In this document: positions 16,194 to 25,815 of the stretch, one piece after another
How positions within the stretch are numbered: the stretch's first letter is position 1
How the letters are laid out: each line of letters starts with the position of its first letter
The notes under the pieces: generated by a model
Seen by the model: only the letters and a program-made list of their open reading frames with translations
The model's database searches: none
What the model was told of the DNA's origin: nothing
Origin: Bacteroidetes bacterium UBA5697
GTDB taxonomy: Bacteria > Bacteroidota > Bacteroidia > B-17B0 > Aurantibacillaceae
Direction: 5' to 3'
Assembly (NCBI GenBank): GCA_002420145.1
Contig: DIHL01000011.1
Location: 1 to 38,556, forward strand
DNA: 38,556 bases
Program-made: the position numbers and the translations under genes

Positions 16194-17207
16194 ATGAAAA
16201 AAATTTACTTATCAATCATTACTGCTACTATTGCATTTTCTGCAAACGCACAATTAACACTAACAAAGGCATTTAATGAGCCTGTTTTGGGAGATGTTAA
16301 TTCAAAAGAAATTTTTGATTCAGTTGCTGTTTTAAATAATAGTACGGGCTTAAATCAAGTTTGGAACTTTTCTGCCTTAACGTCAAGCTCAGTAACTGAA
16401 GTGGGAACATTTACTACGGTTGCTTCTACGCCAAATGGCTCTAATTATGCTGGAGCTACTATTGTTGAAGATGATGGACAAAGTGGATTTACATATTATA
16501 AATCAACTTCTACACAATATGAGATAGTTGGGATAGAGGATCCTAATATTGTATTAAACTTTACAAACACGGCTATTGCAGCTATTTGGCCAGTTACAAT
16601 GGGATACTCAAATACAGATCTTTTTGCTGGAAGTGCTGCGGCGGGAGGAACTTTAACAGGGACAGCTACTGGTACAACTACTACGATGGGAACAGGAACA
16701 GGAACATTAATTATTCCTGGAGGAGCTAGTTTTACTAATATTTTACAAGTTAAAACTCAACAAAATGTAGAATTGAATTTAGCTGGTGGTTTTATTACTG
16801 CTACTGTTCAAACAACAGATTATAATTACTATCACGGTACACAAAAATTCCCTTTGTTAACAGTAAGTTATAGTGATGTTCAAGGAGCTTTTGCAAATAC
16901 ATCGGCAACTATTAAAATAAATAATTCAGTTATTACTGGGATTAACGATCTTAATTTTGATGCTAGCTTCAATATTTTTCCTAATCCTGCAAAAGATTAT
17001 GTGAATGTGAAATTACATAATGCAGTTAATGCTAATTGTAAAATTCAAATTGTAAATTCAATTGGTCAAATTGCTCAAGAGATTGACTTAGGAAGTGACT
17101 CTGAAATTACTAGAAATATATCTGTTTCAAATTTAAACTCAGGTATTTATATGGTGAAAACTACTTTAGGAGATAAAGTATCTGTTAGAAAATTAATTAT
17201 TGAGTAA
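16194..17207 (+). CDS. Secreted protein with type A T9SS sorting domain
   Basis: A 337-residue exported protein of unknown function. The ATG at 16194 gives a clean signal peptide MKKIYLSIITATIAFSANA. An earlier in-frame ATG at 16146 would add 16 residues before it and lies upstream of a TATTTTTA promoter-like box (16164-16171), so it is rejected. The mature part is rich in T, G, N and V, with a short run TGTATGTTTTMGTGTGT near residue 165 that looks like a linker, and no catalytic motif. The C-terminal ~80 residues (FNIFPNPAKDYVNVKL, VNSIGQIAQE, NLNSGIYMVK, ending RKLIIE) are a classic type A sorting domain. It stands alone between two terminators. Confidence 0.88.
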   Translation: MKKIYLSIITATIAFSANAQLTLTKAFNEPVLGDVNSKEIFDSVAVLNNSTGLNQVWNFSALTSSSVTEVGTFTTVASTPNGSNYAGATIVEDDGQSGFTYYKSTSTQYEIVGIEDPNIVLNFTNTAIAAIWPVTMGYSNTDLFAGSAAAGGTLTGTATGTTTTMGTGTGTLIIPGGASFTNILQVKTQQNVELNLAGGFITATVQTTDYNYYHGTQKFPLLTVSYSDVQGAFANTSATIKINNSVITGINDLNFDASFNIFPNPAKDYVNVKLHNAVNANCKIQIVNSIGQIAQEIDLGSDSEITRNISVSNLNSGIYMVKTTLGDKVSVRKLIIE

Positions 17208-17223
17208 TTATTTTGTATAAATC

Positions 17224-17260
17224 AAAAGCGCCATCAATTAGTATTGATGGCGCTTTTTTT
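17224..17260. terminator. Strong bidirectional terminator
   Basis: A perfect 15-bp stem (17224-17238 with 17243-17257; core AGCGCCATCAAT) closes on the four-base loop TAGT and continues into a T tract. It separates the + strand T9SS gene from the converging purF gene. Confidence 0.95.
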
Positions 17261-17274
17261 GTGGTATTAATTTT

Positions 17275-19176
17275 TTAGTAAGCTCTTTCGTTTTTACCTT
17301 CCATAAAATTAACAAAGGCTTTATTTGCTACTTTGTTTCCTCCAGGAGTGGGATAATTACCCGTAAAATACCAGTCTCCTAAATTATTAGGACAAGATTG
17401 GTGTAAACCCTCAATGGTTTGATAAATGATTTGTAAATCAGCTTTTAAATCTTTTGGACGCAATAAATCTCCAATTTTTTGAGAAATTTCTTCGTTAGTA
17501 AACGTTCTGTAAATTTCTTGAACAACATTAATTTGTTCTTCTTTTGGTTTTAATAATTCAGCTTTAGCTTTTTCGTATAAATTATTTAAAATACTTTCTT
17601 TGCCAGTTTCTTTAATTAATGAAATAGCAGCATCAAAAGCAATAAACTTACTTAAAATAGCCATATCAATACCATAACAATCAGGGTAACGAATTTGTGG
17701 GGCAGAAGAAATAATCACAATTTTTTTAGGATGTAATCGATCTAAAATTCTTAAGATACTTTGTTTTAAAGTAGTTCCACGCACAATACTATCATCTAAA
17801 ACCACTAATGTGTCAACGTCTTTTTTAACAGTCTCGTAAGTAATATCGTAAACTAAGTTTACTAAATTATCTCTGCTTTCATCGTCTGTAATAAAGGTGC
17901 GTTGCTTAGCATCTTTTAAAACAACTTTATGAATTCGTGGATGTCTTGATAATATTTTGCTTAATGCTGGCTCAGAAACATTAGCCCCCATTTTTAAAAT
18001 TTCAGTAGCCTTTGATTTATTGATATGTTCGTCAATACCTTCAACTAAACCACCAAATGCAACTTCAGCCGTATTTGGTATGTAGCTGAAAACTGTATTT
18101 TCTAAGTCGTAATCAATTGCTTTTAATACTTGAGGCACTAAGTAGCGTCCTAATTGTTGACGCTCTTTATAGATATCAGCATCGTTACCTCTACTAAAAT
18201 AGATACGTTCAAATGAACACGCTTTTTTTTCTAAAGGTTCAATAATTTGTTGTTCGGTAAAGCTGCCATCCTTTTTAATAATTGCTGCAAAGCCTGGATT
18301 TAATTCTTTAACATCTTTAATATCTACATTAAATACGGTTTGAATAACTGGTCTTTCACTTGCAACCACTAATACTTCGTCATCTTTGTACATATATGCT
18401 GGACGAATTCCATTTGGATCACGTAATACAAATGCATCACCATGCCCCATCATACCGGCCATCACATAGCCGCCATCCCAACGCTTACTACTTTCAATTA
18501 AAATGGATGCAACGTCAATGTTTTTTTGAATTTCTTTAGAAATTTCAAAATTATTAAGACCCTTTTCTTTAAACTGTTTAAATAATCGATCGTTTTCTTT
18601 ATCTAAAAAGTGACCAATTTTTTCCATTACAGTAACTGTATCAGCTTTTACGGTTGGGTGCTGTCCTAATTCCACCAAATGCTCTAATAGCTCATCAACA
18701 TTAGTTAAATTAAAGTTTCCAGCTACTAGTAAATTACGGGCCATCCAATTGTTTTGTCTTCTAAATGGATGACAGCTTTGAATATTGTTCCCGCCATATG
18801 TTCCATAACGTAAATGACCTAAAATAAGCTCACCCATAAATGGGATATTCTTTTTTTGCCATTCAATATCGTTATAAGCATCAGGATTTTTTTGTTTAGC
18901 ATTAATATACAAATCATTGATTTGCGAAAAGATGTCCTGAGTAGCTTTAGGTTCTATAGATCTTAAGCGATCAATGTATGGTGTTCCAGCTTCAACATCC
19001 AGTTTTACCGTCGCAACACCAGCGCCATCTTGTCCACGGTTAATCATCTTGTCCATGAGTTGATACATCTTATGTAAGCCGTATCTACTACTACCGTATT
19101 TTTCTTTATAAAAACTTAAAGGCTTTAATAATCTTATTAAAGCAACGCCGCATTCATGTTGTATTTTATCACTCAT
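17275..19176 (-). CDS. purF: Amidophosphoribosyltransferase, long form
   Basis: A 633-residue enzyme of the PurF family, which transfers the amide nitrogen of glutamine to PRPP, the first committed step of purine synthesis. After a predicted eight-residue propeptide (MSDKIQHE), C9 is the expected N-terminal nucleophile of the glutaminase domain. NRGQDGAG, GHLRYGTYG and AGNFNLTN correspond to the usual HRGQ, RYST and HNGN motifs but differ in several residues. The phosphoribosyltransferase loop LVVLDDSIVRGTT is intact. It is 130-160 residues longer than standard PurF, partly from a ~60-residue insertion before GHLRYG. Bacteroidota can carry such a long form; whether it is the only PurF here or a paralogue cannot be seen. 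A TAAATTTG promoter box lies just upstream. Confidence 0.88.
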   Translation of the reverse strand: MSDKIQHECGVALIRLLKPLSFYKEKYGSSRYGLHKMYQLMDKMINRGQDGAGVATVKLDVEAGTPYIDRLRSIEPKATQDIFSQINDLYINAKQKNPDAYNDIEWQKKNIPFMGELILGHLRYGTYGGNNIQSCHPFRRQNNWMARNLLVAGNFNLTNVDELLEHLVELGQHPTVKADTVTVMEKIGHFLDKENDRLFKQFKEKGLNNFEISKEIQKNIDVASILIESSKRWDGGYVMAGMMGHGDAFVLRDPNGIRPAYMYKDDEVLVVASERPVIQTVFNVDIKDVKELNPGFAAIIKKDGSFTEQQIIEPLEKKACSFERIYFSRGNDADIYKERQQLGRYLVPQVLKAIDYDLENTVFSYIPNTAEVAFGGLVEGIDEHINKSKATEILKMGANVSEPALSKILSRHPRIHKVVLKDAKQRTFITDDESRDNLVNLVYDITYETVKKDVDTLVVLDDSIVRGTTLKQSILRILDRLHPKKIVIISSAPQIRYPDCYGIDMAILSKFIAFDAAISLIKETGKESILNNLYEKAKAELLKPKEEQINVVQEIYRTFTNEEISQKIGDLLRPKDLKADLQIIYQTIEGLHQSCPNNLGDWYFTGNYPTPGGNKVANKAFVNFMEGKNERAY

Positions 19177-19188
19177 AATTTCAGGCTA

Positions 19189-19196
19189 CAAATTTA
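19189..19196 (-). promoter_or_regulatory. -7 promoter box of the purF gene
   Basis: On the minus strand the bases read TAAATTTG, an exact TAnnTTTG box ending 12 bases before the ATG at 19176, giving a very short leader. No purine riboswitch-like structure is evident in the 147-base gap. Confidence 0.5.
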
Positions 19197-19323
19197 CCAT
19201 TTAGTTTGGAGTTTATCGATAAGAATTTTTTAACTCTTTTGTTTAAAAATCCAATTCCAGACGATAAAAAGTATGTTTTGTCGAATAAAAATTGTAAATT
19301 TAAGGTTGTTAAATAGATAACAT

Positions 19324-21840
19324 ATGTTTAAAAAGTTAATTCCAATAGTTGTATCGTTTTTTTTATTGAATGCAGTAAATGCTCAAGTAAAAATAAATGA
19401 ATATTCTGCCTCTAATTCAGGGGCTGCCATACTAGATAATTTAAATAATAATTCAGATTGGTTTGAATTGTATAATTCTAGCGCATCTCCAGTAAATATT
19501 GGAGGTTGGAATATTAGTGATGATCTAGCTGATTTAACTAAATATACAGTTCCTTCAGGAATTTCAGTTCCAGCTAATGGTTTTTTAAGAGTTTGGTGCA
19601 GTGGTAAAGGTGGTTCTGCTGACGCAGTAGGACATTTACATACGAACTTTAAATTAACTCAATGTAACGGAGAATGGTTAATTGTTAGAAATGGCGGTGT
19701 TTTAATTGATTCTTTAAAATTAAGAAGAACACAAGCGCTTCATTCGGTTGGTAGATTTCCAGATGGTTCTGCTGGATGGAAGATATTTACATCACCAACA
19801 CCTAATGCATCTAATACAAGTACAGCTTACGATGCTTATGCTCCAACTCCAGTCATGAATGTGGCTCCAGGTTTTTATTCAGGAACTAAGATTGTTTCTT
19901 TATCTGTAACACCATCAAATAGTTTAACTATTTATTACACAACAGATGGTTCTGAACCAACAACAGGATCTTCGATGTATGTTTCTACTCCTGTGAGTAT
20001 TAGCACAACTTCTGTTTTAAGAGCTTATGCTGTGAGCAGCAACCCTTCGATATTACCAAGCTTCATGGAAACTAATACTTATTTTATTAATGAAACGATT
20101 AATGCTCAGTATGGAGTTGTTTCAATAAGTGGTGGATCTCCATTAGATCAGTTATTAGGAGGAACTCAAAATAATCCTAAAACCCATTTTGAATATTTTG
20201 AAAACCAAGCATTTAAAACAGAAGGATACGGAGCTGCTGATAAACATGGAAATGATTCTTGGGCCTATCAGCAAAGAGGAATTGATGTAGAGACCTATGA
20301 TGAGTATGGATATAATAACGCGTACAAACATCAATTTTTTACTGACCCTAACATGAATCCAAGTCCTCGTGCCGAATTTCAACATATTATGTTGAAGGCA
20401 GCGGCTTCAGATAATTATTCATCTTCAAATAATATTGGCAAATTATCTTGTCACATGCGTGATGCTTTTGTTCAATCATACCAATTTAAAAGTGGATTAG
20501 AATTAGATGGGAGAAGAAATAAGCATGTGATTGTATTTAAAAACGGTGCTTATTGGGGGTTATACGAATTGCGTGAAGCATTTGAAGGAGATTATACAGA
20601 TTACTATTACGATCAACCTGCGGACAGTATTGATAATTTAGCGTATTGGGGAAGTTTGCAAATTAGAAATGGTAGCGACACGGGTTGGGTAAATCTATAT
20701 AATTTCATTATGGCAAATTCAATGACTAACGTGGCGAATTATGCTTACGTTGAAAGTAAATTGAATTTTAAAAGTTTGGTAGATTATATGGTTTACAATT
20801 CTTACGTTGTGAATTCGGATTTTATTAATTGGAATTCTGCTTGGTGGAGAGGAAGAGCAACACAAGGTGATAAAAAGAAATGGCGTTACTGGAGTTGGGA
20901 CATGGATAACGTATATGATTTAGGAGAAAATTTTTCAGGCTTACCAACAACTGATATGAATTCCAGTCCGTGTGATTATACTAATGAATTTCAAAATGCA
21001 GGCCCAAACATGGGACATCCTGATATCTTAGATAAACTATTGACGAATCCCGATTTTAAAGCTTACTACATAAATAGATATGCCGACTTGATTAATACAG
21101 CATTAAAATGCAGTAAGATTATGCCTCATTTTAATTATTTCAAAACTATTTTAACTCCCGAAATGCCTCGTCAAATTGCAAAGTGGGGTGGTTCAATGGC
21201 TCAATGGCAAACTAATATGGATACGTTAGAGGCTAAAATTCAAAAGCGCTGTGCGTTGATAGAATCTGCCATTGTAGATTGTTACAATGTAACAGGACCT
21301 TTTAATATTACAGTGGATGTTGATCCTCCAGGTGCTGGTAATGTGAAATTAAATAGTATTTGGTTAAACAATTTTGTGTGGACGGGTAATTATTTTGGCG
21401 GTGTGAAAATGAATTTCCAACAAACGGTTTTAGATACTTCAAAATACGAATTTGATTATTGGGAATTTAAAAATCATGTTCCTTCAATGAATACAACAGA
21501 TGATAGCGTTTCAATTCAACTAACAACAACAGACAATGTTATTGCACATTATACTGAGAAGGCAAAAGATGTTGTATTTCCTACAGCATTTACGCCAAAT
21601 GGCGATGGGCGAAATGATATATTATCTCCTTTAGGTATTAGAAATGTAAAAACAATGACCATTGAAATTTGGAATCGTTGGGGACAATTAGTTTATAGCT
21701 CTACAGACCCTACTAAAGGTTGGGATGGTAATTTTAATGGCACACCTGCTCAAACAGGAGTATACGCTTACAGAGTATATTATACAAATGCCATTAATGA
21801 GGAGAAAGTTATAAAAGGTAATGTTACATTAATTAGATAA
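19324..21840 (+). CDS. Lamin-tail/CotH kinase surface protein with type B T9SS domain
   Basis: An 838-residue secreted multidomain protein. Residues 1-20 are the signal peptide (ending VNA). About 21-165 form a lamin-tail domain (INEYSASNSG, DWFELYNSS, IGGWNISDD). About 175-255 match the chitobiase C-terminal beta-sandwich (IYYTTDGSEPT). About 260-645 form a CotH-type protein kinase-like domain with WRYWSWDMDN, where D526 and D528 sit at the usual metal-binding DxD. About 745-838 form the type B (CHU_C) sorting domain: FPTAFTPNGDGRNDIL, IWNRWGQLVY, GWDGNFNG, TGVYAY. CotH proteins can phosphorylate or be structural; activity here is not shown. It is followed after 45 bases by a PorP/SprF gene, the usual partner of type B cargo. 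Confidence 0.9.
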   Translation: MFKKLIPIVVSFFLLNAVNAQVKINEYSASNSGAAILDNLNNNSDWFELYNSSASPVNIGGWNISDDLADLTKYTVPSGISVPANGFLRVWCSGKGGSADAVGHLHTNFKLTQCNGEWLIVRNGGVLIDSLKLRRTQALHSVGRFPDGSAGWKIFTSPTPNASNTSTAYDAYAPTPVMNVAPGFYSGTKIVSLSVTPSNSLTIYYTTDGSEPTTGSSMYVSTPVSISTTSVLRAYAVSSNPSILPSFMETNTYFINETINAQYGVVSISGGSPLDQLLGGTQNNPKTHFEYFENQAFKTEGYGAADKHGNDSWAYQQRGIDVETYDEYGYNNAYKHQFFTDPNMNPSPRAEFQHIMLKAAASDNYSSSNNIGKLSCHMRDAFVQSYQFKSGLELDGRRNKHVIVFKNGAYWGLYELREAFEGDYTDYYYDQPADSIDNLAYWGSLQIRNGSDTGWVNLYNFIMANSMTNVANYAYVESKLNFKSLVDYMVYNSYVVNSDFINWNSAWWRGRATQGDKKKWRYWSWDMDNVYDLGENFSGLPTTDMNSSPCDYTNEFQNAGPNMGHPDILDKLLTNPDFKAYYINRYADLINTALKCSKIMPHFNYFKTILTPEMPRQIAKWGGSMAQWQTNMDTLEAKIQKRCALIESAIVDCYNVTGPFNITVDVDPPGAGNVKLNSIWLNNFVWTGNYFGGVKMNFQQTVLDTSKYEFDYWEFKNHVPSMNTTDDSVSIQLTTTDNVIAHYTEKAKDVVFPTAFTPNGDGRNDILSPLGIRNVKTMTIEIWNRWGQLVYSSTDPTKGWDGNFNGTPAQTGVYAYRVYYTNAINEEKVIKGNVTLIR

Positions 21841-21885
21841 TTTGGTTATACCCATATAACAATTAAAAAATATTAATATCTACAT

Positions 21886-22926
21886 ATGAAAAAATATTTA
21901 TACATCATTACGATATTTGTCTCCTCAGTTGGTTTTTCTCAGGATGTACATTTTTCACAAATCCAAGAATCGCCACTTTGGTTAAATCCTGCAAATGCAG
22001 GATTTATGAATGGCTATTTTAGAGCCATTGCTAATTATAGAAATCAATGGGCGTCTATGGGAAATGCTTATCAAACTATGGCTATTTCAGTTGACGCATC
22101 AACTTTAAAAACTAAAAAAGGAAAAGCTTATTTGGGTTTAGGTTTGTTTGTGTTTAATGATAGAGCAGGCGTTGCTAAAATGGGAACTACACAGGGTCAG
22201 TTGCATTTAAATGCGATTATTAAAACGAGTAAAAAAAGTAAATTAGGCGGAGCCGTTTATATTGGATTTAATCAAAACAGCGCCAATTATGCTTCTTTAA
22301 CTTATGCTAATCAATATAATGGTAAAGAAATTGATAATACGATTGCAAATGGAGAAGTAGTAACTTACAATTCATTTGTAAGTTCTGATGTTGGAGCAGG
22401 ATTAAATTATGAATTTTCATCAGCAAATATTGACATGTTGCGTGATGATATTTTTAGTTTAAAAATTGGCGGAGCGGTTCATCATTTAAATCAACCTGTT
22501 CAAAAATTCGCATCTGGTTCTACATATAAATTACCAATGCGTTACGTAGGAAATGCTCAAGCAAGAATAGATATTAAAGGAACTAAAATTGCGATTTTGC
22601 CTAGTGTTGTTTATTTAAGACAAGCTACTGCTTCTGAAATTATTGTTGGAACCCATATACGTTACCGTTTTAAAAATCCAACTAAAGTAACTGGTATGAA
22701 ATCTGAAACAGGTTTAAATATTGGTGTTTATTACCGTGTAGGAGATGCTATTGTTCCGCAAGTGAATTTAGACATGGGTAAATATGCTGTAGGAGTAGCT
22801 TATGATTTAAATATTTCTAAATATAAACAAGTAAGTCAAATGCAAGGTGGATTTGAAATTTATTTAAAATTCATGACTTTGGATGATGCTTTATTTAAGC
22901 GTAAACGTGAACATGGATTGAATTAA
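21886..22926 (+). CDS. PorP/SprF family outer-membrane protein
   Basis: A 346-residue predicted outer-membrane beta-barrel. The signal peptide (KKYLYIITIFVSSVGFS) is followed by the family signature DVHFSQIQESPLWLNPANAG, then FRAIANYRNQW and alternating beta-strand segments such as YLGLGLFVFNDRAG. In the type IX system SprF-like proteins serve individual type B cargo at the cell surface, SprF for the adhesin SprB being the known case. Its position 45 bases after the CotH/type B gene and before a terminator makes the two a likely export-and-attachment pair. Confidence 0.93.
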   Translation: MKKYLYIITIFVSSVGFSQDVHFSQIQESPLWLNPANAGFMNGYFRAIANYRNQWASMGNAYQTMAISVDASTLKTKKGKAYLGLGLFVFNDRAGVAKMGTTQGQLHLNAIIKTSKKSKLGGAVYIGFNQNSANYASLTYANQYNGKEIDNTIANGEVVTYNSFVSSDVGAGLNYEFSSANIDMLRDDIFSLKIGGAVHHLNQPVQKFASGSTYKLPMRYVGNAQARIDIKGTKIAILPSVVYLRQATASEIIVGTHIRYRFKNPTKVTGMKSETGLNIGVYYRVGDAIVPQVNLDMGKYAVGVAYDLNISKYKQVSQMQGGFEIYLKFMTLDDALFKRKREHGLN

Positions 22927-22948
22927 TTTCTGTTTTATAACTAAATTT

Positions 22949-22975
22949 AAGTCGAGATAAAACTCGACTTTTTTT
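22949..22975 (+). terminator. Terminator of the CotH-PorP operon
   Basis: The stem AAGTCGAG (22949-22956)/CTCGACTT (22963-22970) with loop ATAAAA is followed by a T run to 22975. The TTG start codon of pbpC (22974) lies inside this T run. Confidence 0.88.
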
Positions 22976-25337
22976 GTACCCTATTTTTAAATATAAAAAA
23001 ACAAGTATTGCATTAATTATCTTTTTGGGATTGTTAATGTGGTTTTTGTTATGTTTACCCAAGCCTTTATTTAAAGATTCTTATTCTATCATTTTAAATG
23101 ATAAAGATGGAAATTTGTTATCGGCTAAAATTGCTAAAGATGGACAATGGCGATTTCCTGAGTCTAGTACTTTAAATCCAAAATTTGTTTATAGTATATT
23201 GGCTTTTGAGGATGAATATTTTTTTCAGCACAAAGGGATAAATCCTTTTTCGATTTACAGAGCAATTAAACAAAACAAAAAAGCAGGTAAGGTCGTTAGT
23301 GGCGGAAGTACTATTACAATGCAGTTAACAAGGCTGATTCGTCAAAATCAAAAAAGAACGTATTACGAAAAATTTATTGAAATAATATTGGCTTTGCGGT
23401 TGGAGTTAACTTATTCTAAATCTGAAATATTGCAATTATACTCTTCTCATGCACCATTTGGTACTAACGTTGTTGGAGTAGACGCAGCATCATGGCGTTA
23501 TTTTGGAAGAAGTTTATCTGAATTGTCTTGGGCCGAATGTGCTACACTAGCTGTACTCCCAAATTCACCTTCCATTATTTATCCTGGAAAAAATCAAGAA
23601 AAACTAAAACGCAAAAGAGATAAATTGTTGAATAAGCTTTTTGCGTTAAAATGTATTGACGAGGAAACTTATCGATTAGCGATTCAAGAACCACTTCCTC
23701 AAAAACCATTTGCATTACCAAATAAATCAAGACATTTATTAAATAGAGCATTAAATGAAAATGGTAGTGAAAATAATTTTCAAACTACTATTGATGCTGA
23801 AATACAAAATAGATTATTGGAAATTTTAACTAAACATGCTTCATTACTAAAACAAAACGAAATACACAATGTGTGTGCTTTGGTTTTAGATATTAATAAT
23901 AATGAAGTGGTTTCTTATATTGGAAATACGCCAATAAAAGACAAAGAACCACACGGTGAAGATGTAGATGTGATTATATCAAACCGTAGTACTGGTAGTT
24001 TATTAAAGCCTTATTTATATGGTTTTATGCTAAATGATGGTCAGTTATTGCCTAATATGTTAGTGCCTGATATTCCAACTCAAATAGCAGGTTATGTTCC
24101 TCAAAATTTTGATTTTACATACGATGGTGCAGTTCCTGCAAAACAAGCTTTATCAAGAAGTTTAAATATTCCTGCAGTAAAAATGTTGCAGCAATATACT
24201 ATTGATAAATTTTTAGATAGGTTAAAACAAATTGGTTTATCAAGTATGAATCGCTCGGCTGATAACTACGGCTTGTCTTTAATATTGGGTGGAGGTGAAG
24301 CTAGGTTGTGGGATATGTGTTCGGCTTACGCCAGCATGGCAAGAGTTTTAAATCATTACAATGAATCAAAAAGATATCATGTCACTGATTGGGAAAAACC
24401 ACATTATCTTTTAAATACTAAAGATTTAAAACATCTCAAGCAAAGCGAAGCTCCATTATTGTCAGCCTCATCTATATGGCTAACATTTGAAGCCATGGCT
24501 GAGGTTGGTAGACCAGATATTGATGCCAGTTGGCAACGATTAGGGAATGCGCAAAAAATTGCTTGGAAAACAGGAACTAGTTTTGGTTTTAGAGATGGCT
24601 GGGCCATTGGCATTTCTGGAAATTATGTAGTAGGAGTATGGGTTGGAAATGCTGATGGAGAAGGTCGTCCAGGTTTAACAGGAATTTCAGCAGCAGCACC
24701 AATCCTATTTGAAATTTTCGGTTCTCTTCCAAAATCAAATTGGTTTAAAATGCCAGTTAATGATTTAAAAACCGTTGAGGTTTGTAAACAAAGTGGTTGT
24801 TTGGCTTCGCAATATTGTAATGATGTTAAAAAAGAAAGAATCCCAAAAAACAGTATTGTATCTATCACTTGTTCTTATCATAAACCTATACATGTAGATG
24901 CAAGTGAGCAATATCGTGTAACAGATGCCTGTGTATCTCCTTTAGACATGAAAACAATTTCTTGGTTTGTATTACCACCTGTTCAAGAATATTATTTTAA
25001 AACAAAAAATCCAATGTATAAATCATTGCCTCCCTATAAATTAGGTTGTGCACCGGAGATTGAAAAAGCTATGGAAATGATTTATCCCAAAGCAGGAACA
25101 GTTATTTATATTCCATACGAATTAAGTGGCGAGCAAGGAAAAACAGTTTTTGAAATAGCACATCGTAATCCTTCTAATTCGGTTTTTTGGCATATTGATG
25201 GTGTTTTAGTAGGAACAACAAAAGATATTCATCAACTAGGTTTAAATCCTACAAGAGGAAAGCATATGTTGTCTTTATCAGATAATACTGGCGAAACGCT
25301 CAATATTCCTTTTGAGGTGGTGAGTGAAAAAAAGTAA
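22974..25337 (+). CDS. pbpC: Penicillin-binding protein 1C
   Basis: A 787-residue bifunctional peptidoglycan synthase anchored by one N-terminal helix (IALIIFLGLLMWFLLCL). The GT51 glycosyltransferase domain has AFEDEYFFQHKGIN with catalytic E79 and GGSTITMQLTRLI. The transpeptidase domain has S342-L-L-K345, S396-L-N398 and K532-T-G534. The last ~100 residues form the PBP1C C-terminal domain (YPKAGTVIYIPYEL, VFWHIDGV). The only suitable start before the helix is the TTG at 22974, which leaves the positive KYKK at the N-terminus. An internal ATG (residue 22) would split the anchor. The TTG lies in the tail of the previous terminator; a TAAATTTA box at 22942-22949 may drive the gene through that hairpin. 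Confidence 0.95.
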   Translation: MYPIFKYKKTSIALIIFLGLLMWFLLCLPKPLFKDSYSIILNDKDGNLLSAKIAKDGQWRFPESSTLNPKFVYSILAFEDEYFFQHKGINPFSIYRAIKQNKKAGKVVSGGSTITMQLTRLIRQNQKRTYYEKFIEIILALRLELTYSKSEILQLYSSHAPFGTNVVGVDAASWRYFGRSLSELSWAECATLAVLPNSPSIIYPGKNQEKLKRKRDKLLNKLFALKCIDEETYRLAIQEPLPQKPFALPNKSRHLLNRALNENGSENNFQTTIDAEIQNRLLEILTKHASLLKQNEIHNVCALVLDINNNEVVSYIGNTPIKDKEPHGEDVDVIISNRSTGSLLKPYLYGFMLNDGQLLPNMLVPDIPTQIAGYVPQNFDFTYDGAVPAKQALSRSLNIPAVKMLQQYTIDKFLDRLKQIGLSSMNRSADNYGLSLILGGGEARLWDMCSAYASMARVLNHYNESKRYHVTDWEKPHYLLNTKDLKHLKQSEAPLLSASSIWLTFEAMAEVGRPDIDASWQRLGNAQKIAWKTGTSFGFRDGWAIGISGNYVVGVWVGNADGEGRPGLTGISAAAPILFEIFGSLPKSNWFKMPVNDLKTVEVCKQSGCLASQYCNDVKKERIPKNSIVSITCSYHKPIHVDASEQYRVTDACVSPLDMKTISWFVLPPVQEYYFKTKNPMYKSLPPYKLGCAPEIEKAMEMIYPKAGTVIYIPYELSGEQGKTVFEIAHRNPSNSVFWHIDGVLVGTTKDIHQLGLNPTRGKHMLSLSDNTGETLNIPFEVVSEKK

Positions 25338-25400
25338 AACTGTTAATTGCTTTATCGTTTTTGTTGAAAAAACTTCAAAGTCACTAAGACTTTCCTTTAT

Positions 25401-25408
25401 TATATTTG
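25401..25408 (+). promoter_or_regulatory. -7 promoter box of the MerR gene
   Basis: TATATTTG is an exact TAnnTTTG box that ends four bases before the ATG at 25413, so transcription would begin at or next to the start codon (leaderless mRNA). Confidence 0.5.
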
Positions 25409-25412
25409 ACTA

Positions 25413-25751
25413 ATGGCATTACTAGAAAAAGAAACCGAAAAATTATTTTATTCTATTGGCGAGGTAGCTGATATGTTTGATGTAAATACATCATTAATAC
25501 GTTTTTGGGAAAAAGAATTTGATGTCATTAATCCAACTAAAAACAAAAAAGGGAATCGTCTTTTTACAAAAAAAGATATTGAGAATTTTAAATTGATTTT
25601 CCATTTTGTAAAAGAAAAAGGCTACACACTGCAAGGCGCTAAAGACAAATTGAAAGGTGGAGTTAAAGAATCAGATCAGGTAAAAGTGGAAGCGATTGAT
25701 AGACTAAAAACTATTAAAGAGCAGCTTTTAAAGATGAAAGATTCTCTTTAA
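25413..25751 (+). CDS. MerR family transcriptional regulator
   Basis: A 112-residue DNA-binding protein. Residues ~12-80 form the winged helix of the MerR family: YSIGEVADMFDVNTSLIRFWEKEF, then GNRLFTKKDIENFKLIFHFVKEKGYTLQGAK. The C-terminal ~30 residues form a short helix (VEAIDRLKTIKEQLLKMKDSL) suited to dimerisation. There is no Cys-rich metal-sensing loop, so a metal or redox signal is unlikely to be read directly. Small MerR proteins of this kind are common in Bacteroidota and their targets are mostly unknown. It lies 75 bases after pbpC and 64 before the M16-family gene, each of which shows a promoter-like box, so it may be monocistronic. Confidence 0.88.
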   Translation: MALLEKETEKLFYSIGEVADMFDVNTSLIRFWEKEFDVINPTKNKKGNRLFTKKDIENFKLIFHFVKEKGYTLQGAKDKLKGGVKESDQVKVEAIDRLKTIKEQLLKMKDSL

Positions 25752-25815
25752 TTTAACTCCCTTTTGGTTTATAATTTTTCCTTTTATTTCATCTAATTTC
25801 TGTATTTTTACTGTT

